NCBI RefSeq assembly: GCF_033170385.1
Contig: NZ_CP126170.1
Location: 4,426,001 to 4,490,000, forward strand
Direction: 5' to 3'
Length of the DNA: 64,000 nucleotides
DNA from: Xanthomonas rydalmerensis
GTDB taxonomy: Bacteria; Pseudomonadota; Gammaproteobacteria; Xanthomonadales; Xanthomonadaceae
Program-made: the position numbers and the translations under genes
Notes under the pieces: model-generated
What the model saw: only the letters and a program-made list of their open reading frames with translations
What the model was told of the DNA's origin: nothing
Databases searched by the model: none
Part shown: in pieces, positions 17,141 through 27,580 of the stretch
Layout of the letters: each line of letters starts with the position of its first letter
Position numbering within the stretch: position 1 is the first letter of the stretch

Positions 17141-18208
17141 ATGGCCCTCGATCACTACCGCCTGCTCGGCCGTTCCGGCCTGCGCGTCAGCCCGCTGTGC
17201 CTGGGCACCATGACCTTCGGCGCCGACTGGGGCTGGGGCGCAGACGCCGACGAGGCGCGCCGGCTGTTCGACCTGTACGTGGAGGCCGGCGGCAACTTCC
17301 TCGACACCGCCAACATCTACACCAACGGCAGCGCCGAGACCCTGCTCGGCCGCTTCGTCGCCGGCCGCCGCGACCGCCTGGTGATCGCCAGCAAGTTCGC
17401 GCTCAATCCCTTCCCCGGCGATCCCAACGGCGGCGGCAATCACCGCAAGGCGCTGCTGCGCTCGGTCGACGCCAGCCTGGCGCGGTTGGGCACCGACTAT
17501 CTGGACCTGCTGTACCTGCACGCCTGGGACGGCACCACCGGCATCGACGAAGTCATGCGCGGTTTCGACGACCTAGTCCGCGCCGGCAAGATCCTCTATG
17601 CCGGCATCTCCGACACCCCCGCCTGGCAGGTGGCGCGCATGCAGACCCTGGCCGACCTGCGCGGCTGGACGCCGTTCGTCGCCCTGCAGATCGAGTACTC
17701 GCTGGCACAGCGCACCGTCGAGCGCGAACTGGTGCCGATGGCCGAGGCGCTGGGCATGTCGGTGCTGGCCTGGTCGCCGCTGGCGATGGGCGTGCTCACC
17801 GGCAAGTACAGCGCCGCCGACCTGGCGCGGGTGCGCGCGGCCGCCTCCGGCGGCGCCCAGGTCGATGGCGTGGGCCGCGCCGAGGTCGCGCATTCGCAAC
17901 GCACCTTCAACGAGCACGCCCTGGCGGTGGCCGAGGTGGTGGTGGCGCTGGCCGCCGAGTTGCAGCGCTCGCCGGCGCAGGTGGCGCTGGCCTGGCTGCT
18001 CGCGCGCGGGGCGATGCCGATCGTCGGCGCGCGCAGTGTGACGCAACTGCAGGACAACCTGGGCGCACTCACCCTGCACCTGGACGCCGAGGCACTGCAG
18101 CGGCTGGACGCGGCCAGCGCGATCGAACTGGGCTTCCCGCACGACTTCCTGGCCTCGCCGAATCCGCAGGCCTTGCTGAGCGGCGGCACCCGCATCCAGC
18201 CGCGCTGA
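17141..18208 (+). CDS. Aldo/keto reductase
   Basis: A 355-residue (alpha/beta)8 barrel oxidoreductase with the catalytic tetrad visible as Asp and Tyr in [15 protein letters not shown], Lys in VIASKFA and His in LYLHAWD. NADPH-binding features include [15 protein letters not shown] near the C-terminus. Such enzymes reduce reactive aldehydes and ketones. It is the first of three same-strand genes (gaps 32 and 53 bp), divergent from a LysR gene and behind the shared promoter element. GGAGACCTCCGCG precedes ATG 17141, giving a 9-bp spacing. Confidence 0.92.
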   Translation: MALDHYRLLGRSGLRVSPLCLGTMTFGADWGWGADADEARRLFDLYVEAGGNFLDTANIYTNGSAETLLGRFVAGRRDRLVIASKFALNPFPGDPNGGGNHRKALLRSVDASLARLGTDYLDLLYLHAWDGTTGIDEVMRGFDDLVRAGKILYAGISDTPAWQVARMQTLADLRGWTPFVALQIEYSLAQRTVERELVPMAEALGMSVLAWSPLAMGVLTGKYSAADLARVRAAASGGAQVDGVGRAEVAHSQRTFNEHALAVAEVVVALAAELQRSPAQVALAWLLARGAMPIVGARSVTQLQDNLGALTLHLDAEALQRLDAASAIELGFPHDFLASPNPQALLSGGTRIQPR

Positions 18209-18240
18209 GCGCGGCGACCTTCGCACACGAGGACCGTCCC

Positions 18241-18660
18241 ATGACATCCACCACCAACACACTGCCGAGCAGCATGACCCTGGCCGACGCCGAAGCGGCC
18301 GGCATCGCCCAGATCGCCGCCTTGATGGGTGCGCAGCAGGGCGCGGCGATCCGCGCCCTCGCCGACGATGCGGACACTGCGCTCACCGGCCGCGGCGCGG
18401 CCATCGCGTTCGGCGAGATCTATCGCCCGGGCACCGCGCTGGAGCTGAAGACCCGCGAGCTGGTCACGGTGGCGGTGCTGGCCAGCCTCGGCCACGCCGA
18501 ACCGCAACTGCGCGTGCACCTGCGTGCGGCGCTGGCCGCCGGCGCCAGCCGCGCGGAGATCTTCGCGGTACTCGACCAGTTGTACGCCTACGTCGGCTTC
18601 CCCACCGCGCTCAATGCCCTGGCCGTCGCACGCGAGGTCCTCGGCGAATCCTCACCCTGA
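18241..18660 (+). CDS. Carboxymuconolactone decarboxylase (CMD) family protein
   Basis: A 139-residue, mostly helical protein with the CMD core [50 protein letters not shown] (about 60-110). The AhpD-type CxxC is absent, so it is not a peroxidase of that class; members of this branch are lyases or uncharacterised. It is sandwiched between two aldo/keto reductases in one operon, suggesting a role in detoxifying ring-derived or electrophilic metabolites. The start ATG 18241 lies 32 bp after the previous stop. Confidence 0.88.
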   Translation: MTSTTNTLPSSMTLADAEAAGIAQIAALMGAQQGAAIRALADDADTALTGRGAAIAFGEIYRPGTALELKTRELVTVAVLASLGHAEPQLRVHLRAALAAGASRAEIFAVLDQLYAYVGFPTALNALAVAREVLGESSP

Positions 18661-18713
18661 GCGAACCGCCCTGCGGCCACGCTCTCCCTCCCCTCCCCCT
18701 CAGGAGCATCTCC

Positions 18714-19709
<996 letters not shown>

Positions 19710-19773
19710 ACCGCGCCCCCGGCCGCGGCGCGGGTCGATTGCCCGCGCCGCGCCGGCCCCGCATCATGCGGGG

Positions 19774-20475
19774 GTGATCTCCTTCATCGTCCCCGCGCAC
19801 GACGAAGCTGCCCTGATCGGCGACACGCTGGCCTCGCTGCACGTCGCCGCCCAGGCGCTGCGGCTGGACTGCGAGACGCTGGTGGTGGCCGATGCCTGCA
19901 GCGACGCCACCGCCGAGATCGCGCGCCGGCACGGCGCGCAGGTGCTGGAGGTGGAACTGCGGCACATCGCTGCCGTGCGCAATGCCGGCGCCGCCGCCAG
20001 CCACGGTCGCCATCTGCTGTTCGTCGATGCCGACACCCGCGTCAATACGCCCTTGCTGGCCGCGGCACTGCGCGCGCTCGGCACCGGCGCGGTCGGCGGC
20101 GGCGCGCAGGTGCGCCTGCTCGGCGACGTCGCCTGGTACGAACGCCTGGCCCAGGCGCTGTTCGGCTGGCTGTTCCGTTGCACCGGCATCGCCCCCGGCT
20201 GCTTCCTGTTCTGCACGCGCAGCGCCTTCGTCGCCGCCGGCGGCTTCGACGAGCGCTACTACGCCGGCGAGGACGTGGCGCTGAGCCGCGCGCTGGCGCG
20301 GCAAGGACGCTTCGTGATCCTGCGCGAGCCGGTGCACACTTCCGACCGCAAACTGCGCAGCTTCAGCAAGCGCGAGCACCTGGGACTGCTATTGCAACTG
20401 CTGCGCCGCGGCCGCGGCATGCTGCGCTCGCGCGACGCGCTCGGCTTCTGGTACGGGCAGCGCCGCGGGCGTTAG
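19774..20475 (+). CDS. Family 2 glycosyltransferase
   Basis: A 233-residue GT-A enzyme beginning at GTG 19774 with ISFIVPAHDEAALIGDTLAS. The nucleotide-sugar Asp motif is LLFVDADTRVN, and the acceptor-side acidic motif is DERYYAGEDVALSRAL. There is a short hydrophobic stretch near 125-140 and no clear membrane anchor. It resembles TIGR04283-like or membrane-associated GT2 enzymes of small-molecule loci. It stands 51 bp before a GNAT gene and 600 bp before the ketosynthase cluster on the same strand, so it may contribute a glycosylation step, though this is inference. Confidence 0.85.
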   Translation: MISFIVPAHDEAALIGDTLASLHVAAQALRLDCETLVVADACSDATAEIARRHGAQVLEVELRHIAAVRNAGAAASHGRHLLFVDADTRVNTPLLAAALRALGTGAVGGGAQVRLLGDVAWYERLAQALFGWLFRCTGIAPGCFLFCTRSAFVAAGGFDERYYAGEDVALSRALARQGRFVILREPVHTSDRKLRSFSKREHLGLLLQLLRRGRGMLRSRDALGFWYGQRRGR

Positions 20476-20525
20476 GGCGTGTCATCCCCTTCCCTACAGG
20501 CTCGGGCGCTTTCGGCTATCTGCAC

Positions 20526-20972
20526 ATGGACGAGAACGGTACGCTGGAGATCAGGAACGCGGTGATGGCGGACCGGCACGCCATCGCGGCGTTGATGGCG
20601 GCGCTGGACTATCCGGGCACCGAGGCCTTCATCGAGACGCGCCTGGCGCAACTGCTGGCGCATCCGGACGCCGCCTTGCTGGTGGCCGCCGCAGGAGACG
20701 ACGTCGTGGGCGTGTTGTCGCTGCATTTTCTGCCGCAGTTGGCGTTGGCCGGCGACATCGGCCGCATCAGCTACTTCTGCGTGGACGATCGCGCGCGCGG
20801 CGCCGGCGTGGGGCAGCGCCTGCTGGCGCAGGGCGAGGCCTTGGCGCGGCAGCGCGGCTGCGACCGCCTGGAGGTGCACTGCCATCGCCGCCGCGAACGG
20901 GCGCACGCCTTCTATCGGCGGGAAGGCTTCGTCGAAGTGCCCAAATATTTCGCCAAGTCGTTGCGCGACTGA
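20526..20972 (+). CDS. GNAT family N-acetyltransferase
   Basis: A 148-residue protein with the GNAT core: VVGVLSLHFLPQLALAG (beta4), ISYFCVDDRARGAGVGQRLLAQGEALARQRG (motif A, acetyl-CoA pyrophosphate loop R-x2-G-x-G) and AHAFYRREGF (motif B). It would acetylate an amine of unknown identity. ATG 20526 is used because upstream in-frame sequence overlaps the GT2 gene out of frame. It is co-directional with both neighbours. Confidence 0.88.
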   Translation: MDENGTLEIRNAVMADRHAIAALMAALDYPGTEAFIETRLAQLLAHPDAALLVAAAGDDVVGVLSLHFLPQLALAGDIGRISYFCVDDRARGAGVGQRLLAQGEALARQRGCDRLEVHCHRRRERAHAFYRREGFVEVPKYFAKSLRD

Positions 20973-21081
20973 GGACTGCTTGCGATCGCCAGCGCCAGGC
21001 AACGGCGCGACCGTCCCGCGCGCAGTTGCCGGCGCCGATCCGCTGGCAGTACGCTGCGCGCCCCTTGTGCGAGCTTTACGG

Positions 21082-22098
21082 ATGAGCGTCCACACCAGCA
21101 GGCCCATCGCGCTGCGTCTTCTCGGCACGGGCACGTATCTGCCCGCGCAGCAAGTGCCGGCAGAGACCTTCGACCGGCGCTGGGGCAAGCCCGCCGGCTG
21201 GACCCTGCGGCATACCGGCGTGGCCACGCGGCACTATGCGGGCGCCGACGAGCCGGCCACGGCGATGGGCGAACGCGCCGCGCACGCGGCGTTGGAGGCC
21301 GCGCAGCTGCAGGCGCACGAGGTCGATTGCGTGATCAGCGCCTGCAGCCTGATGGAACAGGCGATCCCGTGCAGCGCCGCGCTGCTGCACGCGCGGCTGG
21401 GCCTGCAGGGCAGCGGCATCCCGGCCTTCGACATCAACGCTACCTGCCTGAGCTTCATCGCTGCGCTCGACCTGGCCGCCTGCGCGATCGCCGCCGGCCG
21501 CTATCGCCGCGTGCTGATCGTCTCCAGCGAGATCGCCAGCGTCGGCCTCAACCCGGACGATGCCGACACCGCGCCGCTGTTCGGCGACGGCGCCGCGGCG
21601 GTGGTGGTCGGCGCCGACACCGGCGACAGCGGCTCGCAATTGCTGGCGGCGCGGCTGGAAACCTACTCCGAAGGCATCGACCACTGCCGCGTGCGCGCCG
21701 GCGGCACCCGCCTGCGTCTGGATCACGGTGTCGAGGCGCTTCGCGCCGGCTCGCAGTTCGAAATGCACGGCCGCGCCACCTATCGCCTCGCCGCGGCGAA
21801 GCTGCCCGGCTTCCTGCAGCGCCTGCTGGCACAGGCCGGAGTCGAGCTGGCGCAGTTGCAGCGGATCGTGCCGCACCAGGCCAGCGCCAAGGCGCTGCGC
21901 CACCTGCGCGTCGCGCTGGGGCTGGCGCCGGATGCGCTGATCGAGATCATCGGCGACCACGGCAACCAGATGGCCGCGTCCATTCCCAGCGCGCTGCACC
22001 AGGCGATCCACAGCGGCCGCATCGTTCGTGGCGACCTGATCGGCCTGGTCGGCTCCGGCGCCGGGCTGGCGTTCGGCGGTGCGGTGTTGCGCTACTGA
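21082..22098 (+). CDS. 3-oxoacyl-ACP synthase III-like ketosynthase (FabH-like)
   Basis: A 338-residue thiolase-fold enzyme with the KAS III triad intact: Cys122 (INATCLSF), His265 (IVPHQAS) and Asn295 (GDHGNQMAAS), plus the C-terminal GLVGSGAGLAFGGAVLRY. FabH enzymes condense an acyl-CoA starter with malonyl-ACP. It is unlike OleA, which has a different N-terminus. The Gly-rich oxyanion loops are conserved, so it is probably active. It opens a tightly packed operon: the next ATG lies 1 bp after its stop. That context favours a specialised product rather than bulk fatty-acid synthesis. Confidence 0.9.
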   Translation: MSVHTSRPIALRLLGTGTYLPAQQVPAETFDRRWGKPAGWTLRHTGVATRHYAGADEPATAMGERAAHAALEAAQLQAHEVDCVISACSLMEQAIPCSAALLHARLGLQGSGIPAFDINATCLSFIAALDLAACAIAAGRYRRVLIVSSEIASVGLNPDDADTAPLFGDGAAAVVVGADTGDSGSQLLAARLETYSEGIDHCRVRAGGTRLRLDHGVEALRAGSQFEMHGRATYRLAAAKLPGFLQRLLAQAGVELAQLQRIVPHQASAKALRHLRVALGLAPDALIEIIGDHGNQMAASIPSALHQAIHSGRIVRGDLIGLVGSGAGLAFGGAVLRY

Positions 22099-22099
22099 C

Positions 22100-23077
22100 A
22101 TGGCACGCGTCCTGGTCACCGGCGCCTCCGGCTTCATCGGCGCCTACATCGTGCGCGCATTGGCCGACGCCGGCATGCCGGTGCGCGCCAGCGGCCGCGA
22201 CGCCGCCAAGCTGTCGGCTTTCGTCGACGATCCGCGCATCGAGGTGGTGCGCGCCGAGCTTTGCCGCGACGACCTAGCGCCGCTGCTGCACGGCTGCGAT
22301 GCAGTGATCCACTGCGCGGCGTTGTCGGCGCCGTGGGCCAGTGCCGAGACCTTCCGCCTGGCCAACGTGGTCGCCACCGAACGCCTGCTCGCCGCCGCGC
22401 TGACCGCACGCGTGCGCCGCTTCGTGCACTTCAGTTCGCCGAGCATCTACTTTCGCTTCGCCGATCAATACCAGATCACCGAAGAGTTCACCCCGCCGGC
22501 GCGCTGGATCGGCGGCTACCCGCAGACCAAGTGGGAGGCCGAGGAAAAGGTGCGCGCCGCCGCGACGTCCGGGCTGCCGGCGGTGGTGCTGCGCCCGCGC
22601 GCGGTGTTCGGCCATGGCGACAACGCGATCGTGCCGCGGCTGCTGGCGGTGGCGCAGCGCGGCTGGTTCCCACTGATCGACGGCGGCCGCGCGATGATCG
22701 ACGTGTGCTGTGTGGAGAACGCGGTGGCCGCTGCGCTGGCCGCGCTGCGTGCCGAGCACATCGGCGACGGCCGCGCCTACAACATCAGCAACGGCACACC
22801 GATCGCGGTCCGCGACCTGGTGACCGAGCTGTTCGCGGTGCTGCGCCTGCGCGTGCGGCTGCTGCCGGTGCCGCGTGGGCCGGCGCTGGCCCTGGCCACG
22901 CTCGGCGAACAGATCGCGCTGCGCCGGCGCGGCCAACCGGAACCGCGGCTCAGCCGCTACGGCATCGGCGTGCTCGGCTATTCGCAGACGCTGGACATCG
23001 GCCGTGCGCGCCGCGAGCTCGACTATGCGCCGGTGCTGTCGACCGAGGCCGGGCTGGCCGCGCTGGGGCAACGATGA
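22100..23077 (+). CDS. NAD(P)-dependent epimerase/dehydratase, 3beta-HSD-like reductase
   Basis: A 325-residue extended SDR with the nucleotide loop VTGASGFIG (6-14), Ser112/Ser113 in HFSSPSIYF and the catalytic Tyr140-x3-Lys144 (GYPQTKWEAE). The shape and the RFVHFSSPSIYF/IDVCCVENAV motifs resemble 3beta-hydroxysteroid dehydrogenase-like reductases such as OleD, which reduce beta-keto products of a neighbouring thiolase-fold enzyme. That fits the ketosynthase immediately upstream. The start overlaps the upstream terminal region by a 1-bp gap, and the stop overlaps the next ATG. Confidence 0.9.
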   Translation: MARVLVTGASGFIGAYIVRALADAGMPVRASGRDAAKLSAFVDDPRIEVVRAELCRDDLAPLLHGCDAVIHCAALSAPWASAETFRLANVVATERLLAAALTARVRRFVHFSSPSIYFRFADQYQITEEFTPPARWIGGYPQTKWEAEEKVRAAATSGLPAVVLRPRAVFGHGDNAIVPRLLAVAQRGWFPLIDGGRAMIDVCCVENAVAAALAALRAEHIGDGRAYNISNGTPIAVRDLVTELFAVLRLRVRLLPVPRGPALALATLGEQIALRRRGQPEPRLSRYGIGVLGYSQTLDIGRARRELDYAPVLSTEAGLAALGQR

Positions 23078-23922
23078 GCGCGCCACGGCTGCGCTGGCGA
23101 CTGTACGAGGCCGGCCATTGCATGCATCCGGAACGCGCCACCCGCCGCGGCGCGCCGCTGGCACCATGCCCGTTCCCGGCACTGGCGGCGCTGCTGCAGC
23201 ATCCGCAGCACGGCGACCTGTTGTTCGACACCGGCTATTCGCCGCACTTCTTCGACGCCACCGCGCGCTTTCCCGAGCGCCTGTACCGCTGGCTGACCCC
23301 CGTACAGTTGGCACCCGGGCAATCGCTGCGGGAACAGCTCGCACGCGACGGCGTGGATGCGGACCGCATCGGCTGGATCGTGCTGTCGCATTTCCACGGC
23401 GACCATGTCGGCGGCGTCGCCGATTTCCCGCAGGCGCGTCTGGCCTGCGCACAACAGGCCTGGGACGACCTGCAGCGCCGCGGCCGGCTTGCCGCGCTGC
23501 GCGAAGGTTTCCTGCCGGCGCTGCTGCACGGCGCGCGCCCACGCATGCACTGGATCGAGGCGCTGCCCGCAGCCGCGACACCTGCCGCACTGCGCGACTT
23601 CGGCACGCCGCGCGATCTGTTCGGCGACGGCAGCGTGCTGTTGGTGCCGCTGCCCGGGCATGCGCCCGGCCACTACGGCCTGTGGTTCGAGGACGCGCAT
23701 GGCCCGGTGTTCCTGATCGCCGACGCGGCCTGGTCCAGTGCCGCGCTCGCCGACGGCACGCCGCCGCCGGCGCTGGTCACCCACCTGCTCGGCGAGCACC
23801 GCGTCTATCGCGACACGCTGGCGCGGCTGCATGCGTTGCGCCAGGCCGAGCCGGAGTTGCGGCTGGTGCCCTCGCATTGCCGGCAATGGCGGCCGACGCC
23901 GGCAGGGCACACGCATGGCTGA
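23074..23922 (+). CDS. Metallo-beta-lactamase fold hydrolase
   Basis: A 282-residue MBL-fold protein with the metal motif H106-F-H108-G-D110-H111 (LSHFHGDHVGG), a later His in GHAPGHYG, Asp in IADAAW and His in PSHCRQW, so two metal sites are complete. The arrangement is that of lactonase or thioesterase-type members. The ATG overlaps the upstream stop (ATGA). In this operon it could release a thioester or open a lactone made by the ketosynthase and reductase; this is inference from context. No signal peptide is present. Confidence 0.9.
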   Translation: MSAPRLRWRLYEAGHCMHPERATRRGAPLAPCPFPALAALLQHPQHGDLLFDTGYSPHFFDATARFPERLYRWLTPVQLAPGQSLREQLARDGVDADRIGWIVLSHFHGDHVGGVADFPQARLACAQQAWDDLQRRGRLAALREGFLPALLHGARPRMHWIEALPAAATPAALRDFGTPRDLFGDGSVLLVPLPGHAPGHYGLWFEDAHGPVFLIADAAWSSAALADGTPPPALVTHLLGEHRVYRDTLARLHALRQAEPELRLVPSHCRQWRPTPAGHTHG

Positions 23923-25096
23923 TGCACCCGGCGTGCTGATCACGGGCGCGCGTGCGCCGGTCGCCCTGGACCTGGCGCGCCGTTTCGCCGCGCAGGGCTG
24001 GCGGGTGCACCTGGCCGACAGCGTCGCCAGCCGCATCTCCGGTTGGTCGCGTGCGGTCGCCGCGCATCACCGCGTCGCGCCCGCGCGCGACGCACCGCGC
24101 GCCTGGCTGGCCGATCTCAATGGCGTGCTCGCACGCCAGCGCATCGACGTGCTGATGCCGACCTGCGAGGAAGTGTTCTACCTGGCCCGCTACCGCAGCG
24201 CGCTGCCGGCGCAGCTGCACCTGCCGCTGCACGACTTCGACACGCTGCGCACGCTGCACAGCAAGTACGCCTTCATGGAACTGGCGCGCAGCCTGGACAG
24301 CGACGTCGAGGTGCCGGACAGCGTGCGCGTGCGCAGCCTGGCGCAGGCACGCGAGTGGGCCGGTACCGCGCCGCTGGTGTTGAAGCCGGAGTTCTCGCGC
24401 TTCGGCGTGCATGTGCGCTTGTATCCGCACGGCGTGCCCGCCAACGCCACGCCGCTGCCCGACCAGGGCGACTGGGTCGCGCAGCGCTACTGTGAGGGCG
24501 AAGAGCGCTGCTCGTATGCACTGGCGCGCGACGGCGTGTTGCTGGCGCATGCGGTGTACCGCCCGCGCTATCGGCTGCGGCGCAGTTCCAGCTACTACTT
24601 CGACGCCGCGCCGGATCCGCAGATCGAGCGCTTCACCGCGCAGTTGGTAAAGGCGCTGCGCTTCAGCGGGCAGATCTCCTTCGACTGGATGGTCTCCGCG
24701 CAAGGGCGCTGCAGCGTGATCGAATGCAATCCGCGTGCGACCAGCGGCCTGCACCTGTTCGCCGCGACCGATCCGCTGGTGGCGTTGCTGAGCGGCGACG
24801 CGGGCACGGCGCAGGCGCCGCTGCGCCCGGCCGAGGACCGCGCAGCGATGCTGGGCATGCTGATGCTGGGCGTGGCCTTGCCCGCGGCGCTGGGCCACGG
24901 CCGGCTGCGGCAGTGGCGCCACGACTACGCGCGCGCCGAGGACGTGCTGGCGCCGCGCGGCGACCGCTGGCCGCTGGCCGGCACGCTGTGCGACCTGGGC
25001 AGCCATGCACGGCTGGCGCTGGCGCAACGCTGCAGCGTGCGCGAGGCCGCCACCCGCGATACCGAATGGGACGGCGAGGCGTTGCCGCCGCCATGA
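23915..25096 (+). CDS. ATP-grasp domain ligase
   Basis: A 393-residue protein with an N-terminal Rossmann-like segment (VLITGARAPVALDLARRF), an ATP-grasp core with Lys157 (LVLKPEFSRFG), DWVAQRYCEGEERCSYA, and the Mg2+ residues Glu270 and Asn272 (VIECNPRATSG). ATP-grasp ligases join a carboxylate, through an acyl phosphate, to an amine or thiol. ATG 23915 overlaps the MBL gene by 8 bp. Within this cluster it is the obvious candidate for amide formation between an acyl chain and an amine. It is not a recognisable housekeeping ligase. Confidence 0.88.
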   Translation: MADAPGVLITGARAPVALDLARRFAAQGWRVHLADSVASRISGWSRAVAAHHRVAPARDAPRAWLADLNGVLARQRIDVLMPTCEEVFYLARYRSALPAQLHLPLHDFDTLRTLHSKYAFMELARSLDSDVEVPDSVRVRSLAQAREWAGTAPLVLKPEFSRFGVHVRLYPHGVPANATPLPDQGDWVAQRYCEGEERCSYALARDGVLLAHAVYRPRYRLRRSSSYYFDAAPDPQIERFTAQLVKALRFSGQISFDWMVSAQGRCSVIECNPRATSGLHLFAATDPLVALLSGDAGTAQAPLRPAEDRAAMLGMLMLGVALPAALGHGRLRQWRHDYARAEDVLAPRGDRWPLAGTLCDLGSHARLALAQRCSVREAATRDTEWDGEALPPP

Positions 25097-26208
25097 ACGC
25101 CGGCAGCGCCGACGACGCGGCCGCCGATTACGCCGCGCAGCTGCAGCGCTTCGCCGCGCTGCATGCCGGTGGCGACGCGCAGCAGTTGGCCGACAACGCG
25201 CATGCGCGCATCGAGGTACTGCAGGCCGGCGCACTGGCAATGCCGGTGACGGTCGGCGAGCGTCACCCGGGCAACGCCTGGGTATGTTCGCCGCGCACCA
25301 CGTATGCCGACTACGCAGCCGAGGAAGCCGCGCGGCTGTTGCCGGGTGCGCTGGCCGCACCGGTACGCGGCCTGTGCGGCGGCATCGGCGCGTGGCTGGA
25401 CTGGGCACGGATCGACCGCGCGGTCACCCTCAACAACTGGCTGCTGTCCACCAACCTGTATCCGCCGCTGCCGCCGGGCGGCCTGCGTACGCTGCTGGAC
25501 GCCGCACGCGCGCGCTGGCCCGACCACGCGCTGTGGTTCCGCTCGCTCAATGCGGTGGACACACCGCAGTGGCTGCACGCGCTGCAGGCCGAGGGCTTCA
25601 CCCTGATCGCCAGCCGCCAGGTGTACCTGTACGAGGACTGGCCGCAGCTGCTGCGCCATCGCGACCTGGCCCGCGACCTCAAGCTGGTCGAGCGCCGCGA
25701 TCTGCAGCGCTGCGGCAACGATGCCATCGGCGAGGCCGATTACCCGCGTATCGCCGCGCTGTATGCGCAGCTGTATCTGGAAAAATATTCGCACTGCAAC
25801 CCGGCCTACCATGCCGGTTTCCTGCGCGCCTGGCACCGCGCCGGGCTGCTGCGCTTCGACGGCTTCCGCGACGATACCGGGCAGTTGGTCTGCATCACCG
25901 GCCTGTTCGGCATCGGCGGCACCGTCACCGCGCCCATCGTCGGCTACGACCTGCGCCTGCCGCAGCGGCTGGCGCTGTACCGCACCCTCACCGCCTGCGG
26001 CATCGACCATGCGCGTCGGTACGGCCAGCGCCTGAACCAGAGTGCCGGCGCAGCCAGCTTCAAACGCCAGCGCGGCGGCCTGCCGGTCATCGAATACAGC
26101 GCGGTCGATGCGCGCCACCTGCCGTTGCGACGGCGCCAGCCGATCGCCGCGCTTGGCACGCTGACCCGGCGCATCGGCGTCCCGCTGATGCGCCGCTACC
26201 GGCTATGA
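25093..26208 (+). CDS. Unrecognised conserved protein, possibly acyltransferase (GNAT-like)
   Basis: A 371-residue protein I cannot assign. It has no signal or membrane segment. Notable stretches are VCSPRTTYADYAAEEAARLLPG (about 63-84), LNNWLLSTNLYPPLPP (about 115-130), WFRSLNAVDTPQWLHALQAEGF and SRQVYLYED, then an acidic-aromatic block LYLEKYSHCNPAYHAG, and a C-terminal LNQSAGAASFKRQRGG. The latter half (position of G-x-G turns, FKRQRGG) is reminiscent of GNAT or FemAB-like acyltransferases. The ATG overlaps the ATP-grasp stop (ATGA), so it is translationally coupled to that ligase and probably part of its reaction. Confidence 0.7.
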   Translation: MNAGSADDAAADYAAQLQRFAALHAGGDAQQLADNAHARIEVLQAGALAMPVTVGERHPGNAWVCSPRTTYADYAAEEAARLLPGALAAPVRGLCGGIGAWLDWARIDRAVTLNNWLLSTNLYPPLPPGGLRTLLDAARARWPDHALWFRSLNAVDTPQWLHALQAEGFTLIASRQVYLYEDWPQLLRHRDLARDLKLVERRDLQRCGNDAIGEADYPRIAALYAQLYLEKYSHCNPAYHAGFLRAWHRAGLLRFDGFRDDTGQLVCITGLFGIGGTVTAPIVGYDLRLPQRLALYRTLTACGIDHARRYGQRLNQSAGAASFKRQRGGLPVIEYSAVDARHLPLRRRQPIAALGTLTRRIGVPLMRRYRL

Positions 26209-26349
26209 GCGACGCCGCGCCGCGCGTTTTGCATTCCGTAACCGTTTTCAGCGCAAAACGCGCGTGTTCTGCCGAATGCCGGGCACACCCGCTGCCTTAT
26301 ACTTTGCTGCACCTGCAACACCCCATCGCCGCTGCGGCCCGGGACATCT

Positions 26350-27537
26350 GTGGAATGGATTGCGCACCTGGCCCATGCCGGCACCTTGCTGATCGTCAAC
26401 GCGTTGCTCGCGGCGGTGTCCTCGGCGATGTTCCTGGCGCTGTACGTCACCGGCCGCAAGGAACGGCATGCGCGCAGCCTGTTGCTGCTGGCGCTGAGCT
26501 ACGCCGTCTTCGCCCTGGGCTTCGGCATCCTGCTGGCGCCGGCCTGGCATTTCACGGCCGTCTGGATCGCGCCGGCCGGCAACGTCACCCTGGACGTGGC
26601 GACCGTATTGACGCTGGTGGCGGTGAACGCCTACCTGCAACGCCCGCTGCTGCAGTGGACGCTGCTGCTGCCGGTCGCGATGCTTTGCGCGCTGGAACTC
26701 TACAGCCTGCATTACGCCGGCTACGATCACCGGATCATGGTGATCTTCGGCGGCCTGTTGCGCGGCATCTTGACCGTGGCCACGGCGGTGGCGTTGTGGC
26801 GCCATGCCCACAGCATGGTGCGCACCGCGGCGCGCTTCACCGCCGTCTTCCACTTCCTGTGGGCCGGGATGATCGGGCTGCGGATCGCATGGTGGGCCGT
26901 CCATCCCGACGTCGGTCTCGGCCAAGACCCGACCACGAATTTCGGCTTGCTGGCGCGCATCGTGCTGACGGCCAGCATCACCCCCGGGTTCCTGTGGATG
27001 CTGACCCGCGAAATGAACGCGGAACTGGTCCGGCATGCCTCGCAGGATCCGCTCACCGGGGTGACCAACCGCCGGGTGATGTGGGAGCGCGGCGAAGCGG
27101 CGACCTGCGATGCGGCGCGCAAGCAGGGCGCGATCGCCGTGCTGATGATCGACGTGGACCACTTCAAGGCGATCAACGACCGCTTCGGCCATGCCGTCGG
27201 CGACCAGGTCCTGATCGCCATCGCGCAGACCCTGTCGCAGCACATCCGCGCGCCCGATCTGCTGGCGCGCATCGGCGGCGAAGAATTCATGGTGCTGGTC
27301 CCGCATGGCGACGAAGCCGCGGTACGCGATCTCGCCGAGCGCCTGCGTCGCCGGGTGGAACAGCAGCAGATCGGTCCGGCGCCCGATGCGCCACTGGCAT
27401 GCACGGTGAGCATCGGCTATTGCCGGTCGGCAGGCGCGCAGGCGCCCTGGCAGACCCTGGTGCTGGCGGCCGACCAGGCGCTGTACGCCGCCAAGCGTGC
27501 CGGCCGCAACCGGATCGCCGGCACCACCGTCGCATGA
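26350..27537 (+). CDS. Membrane-bound diguanylate cyclase (GGDEF)
   Basis: A 395-residue protein with six hydrophobic helices in residues 1-215 (a 7TM-like sensor) and a GGDEF domain at about 230-390. The active site is GGEEF (309-313), with the metal and substrate segment MIDVDHFKAINDRFGH and an I-site RxxD (RAPD, 300-303) five residues upstream, so synthesis of c-di-GMP with product inhibition is likely. GTG 26350 is the start; a TTATAC-like -10 is about 55 bp before it. It lies between two enzymes of the putative biosynthetic cluster, with 141-bp and 43-bp gaps, unusual for a regulator. Confidence 0.9.
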   Translation: MEWIAHLAHAGTLLIVNALLAAVSSAMFLALYVTGRKERHARSLLLLALSYAVFALGFGILLAPAWHFTAVWIAPAGNVTLDVATVLTLVAVNAYLQRPLLQWTLLLPVAMLCALELYSLHYAGYDHRIMVIFGGLLRGILTVATAVALWRHAHSMVRTAARFTAVFHFLWAGMIGLRIAWWAVHPDVGLGQDPTTNFGLLARIVLTASITPGFLWMLTREMNAELVRHASQDPLTGVTNRRVMWERGEAATCDAARKQGAIAVLMIDVDHFKAINDRFGHAVGDQVLIAIAQTLSQHIRAPDLLARIGGEEFMVLVPHGDEAAVRDLAERLRRRVEQQQIGPAPDAPLACTVSIGYCRSAGAQAPWQTLVLAADQALYAAKRAGRNRIAGTTVA

Positions 27538-27580
27538 TCGCCAGCGGCGAACCACACACACTGCGGGCGCTGCGCGCGGC

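Noticed and set aside
21082..26208. An OleABCD olefin cluster
   Set aside because: The ketosynthase has a FabH-type N-terminus rather than OleA's, and no OleB or OleC homologue is present; only the reductase resembles OleD.
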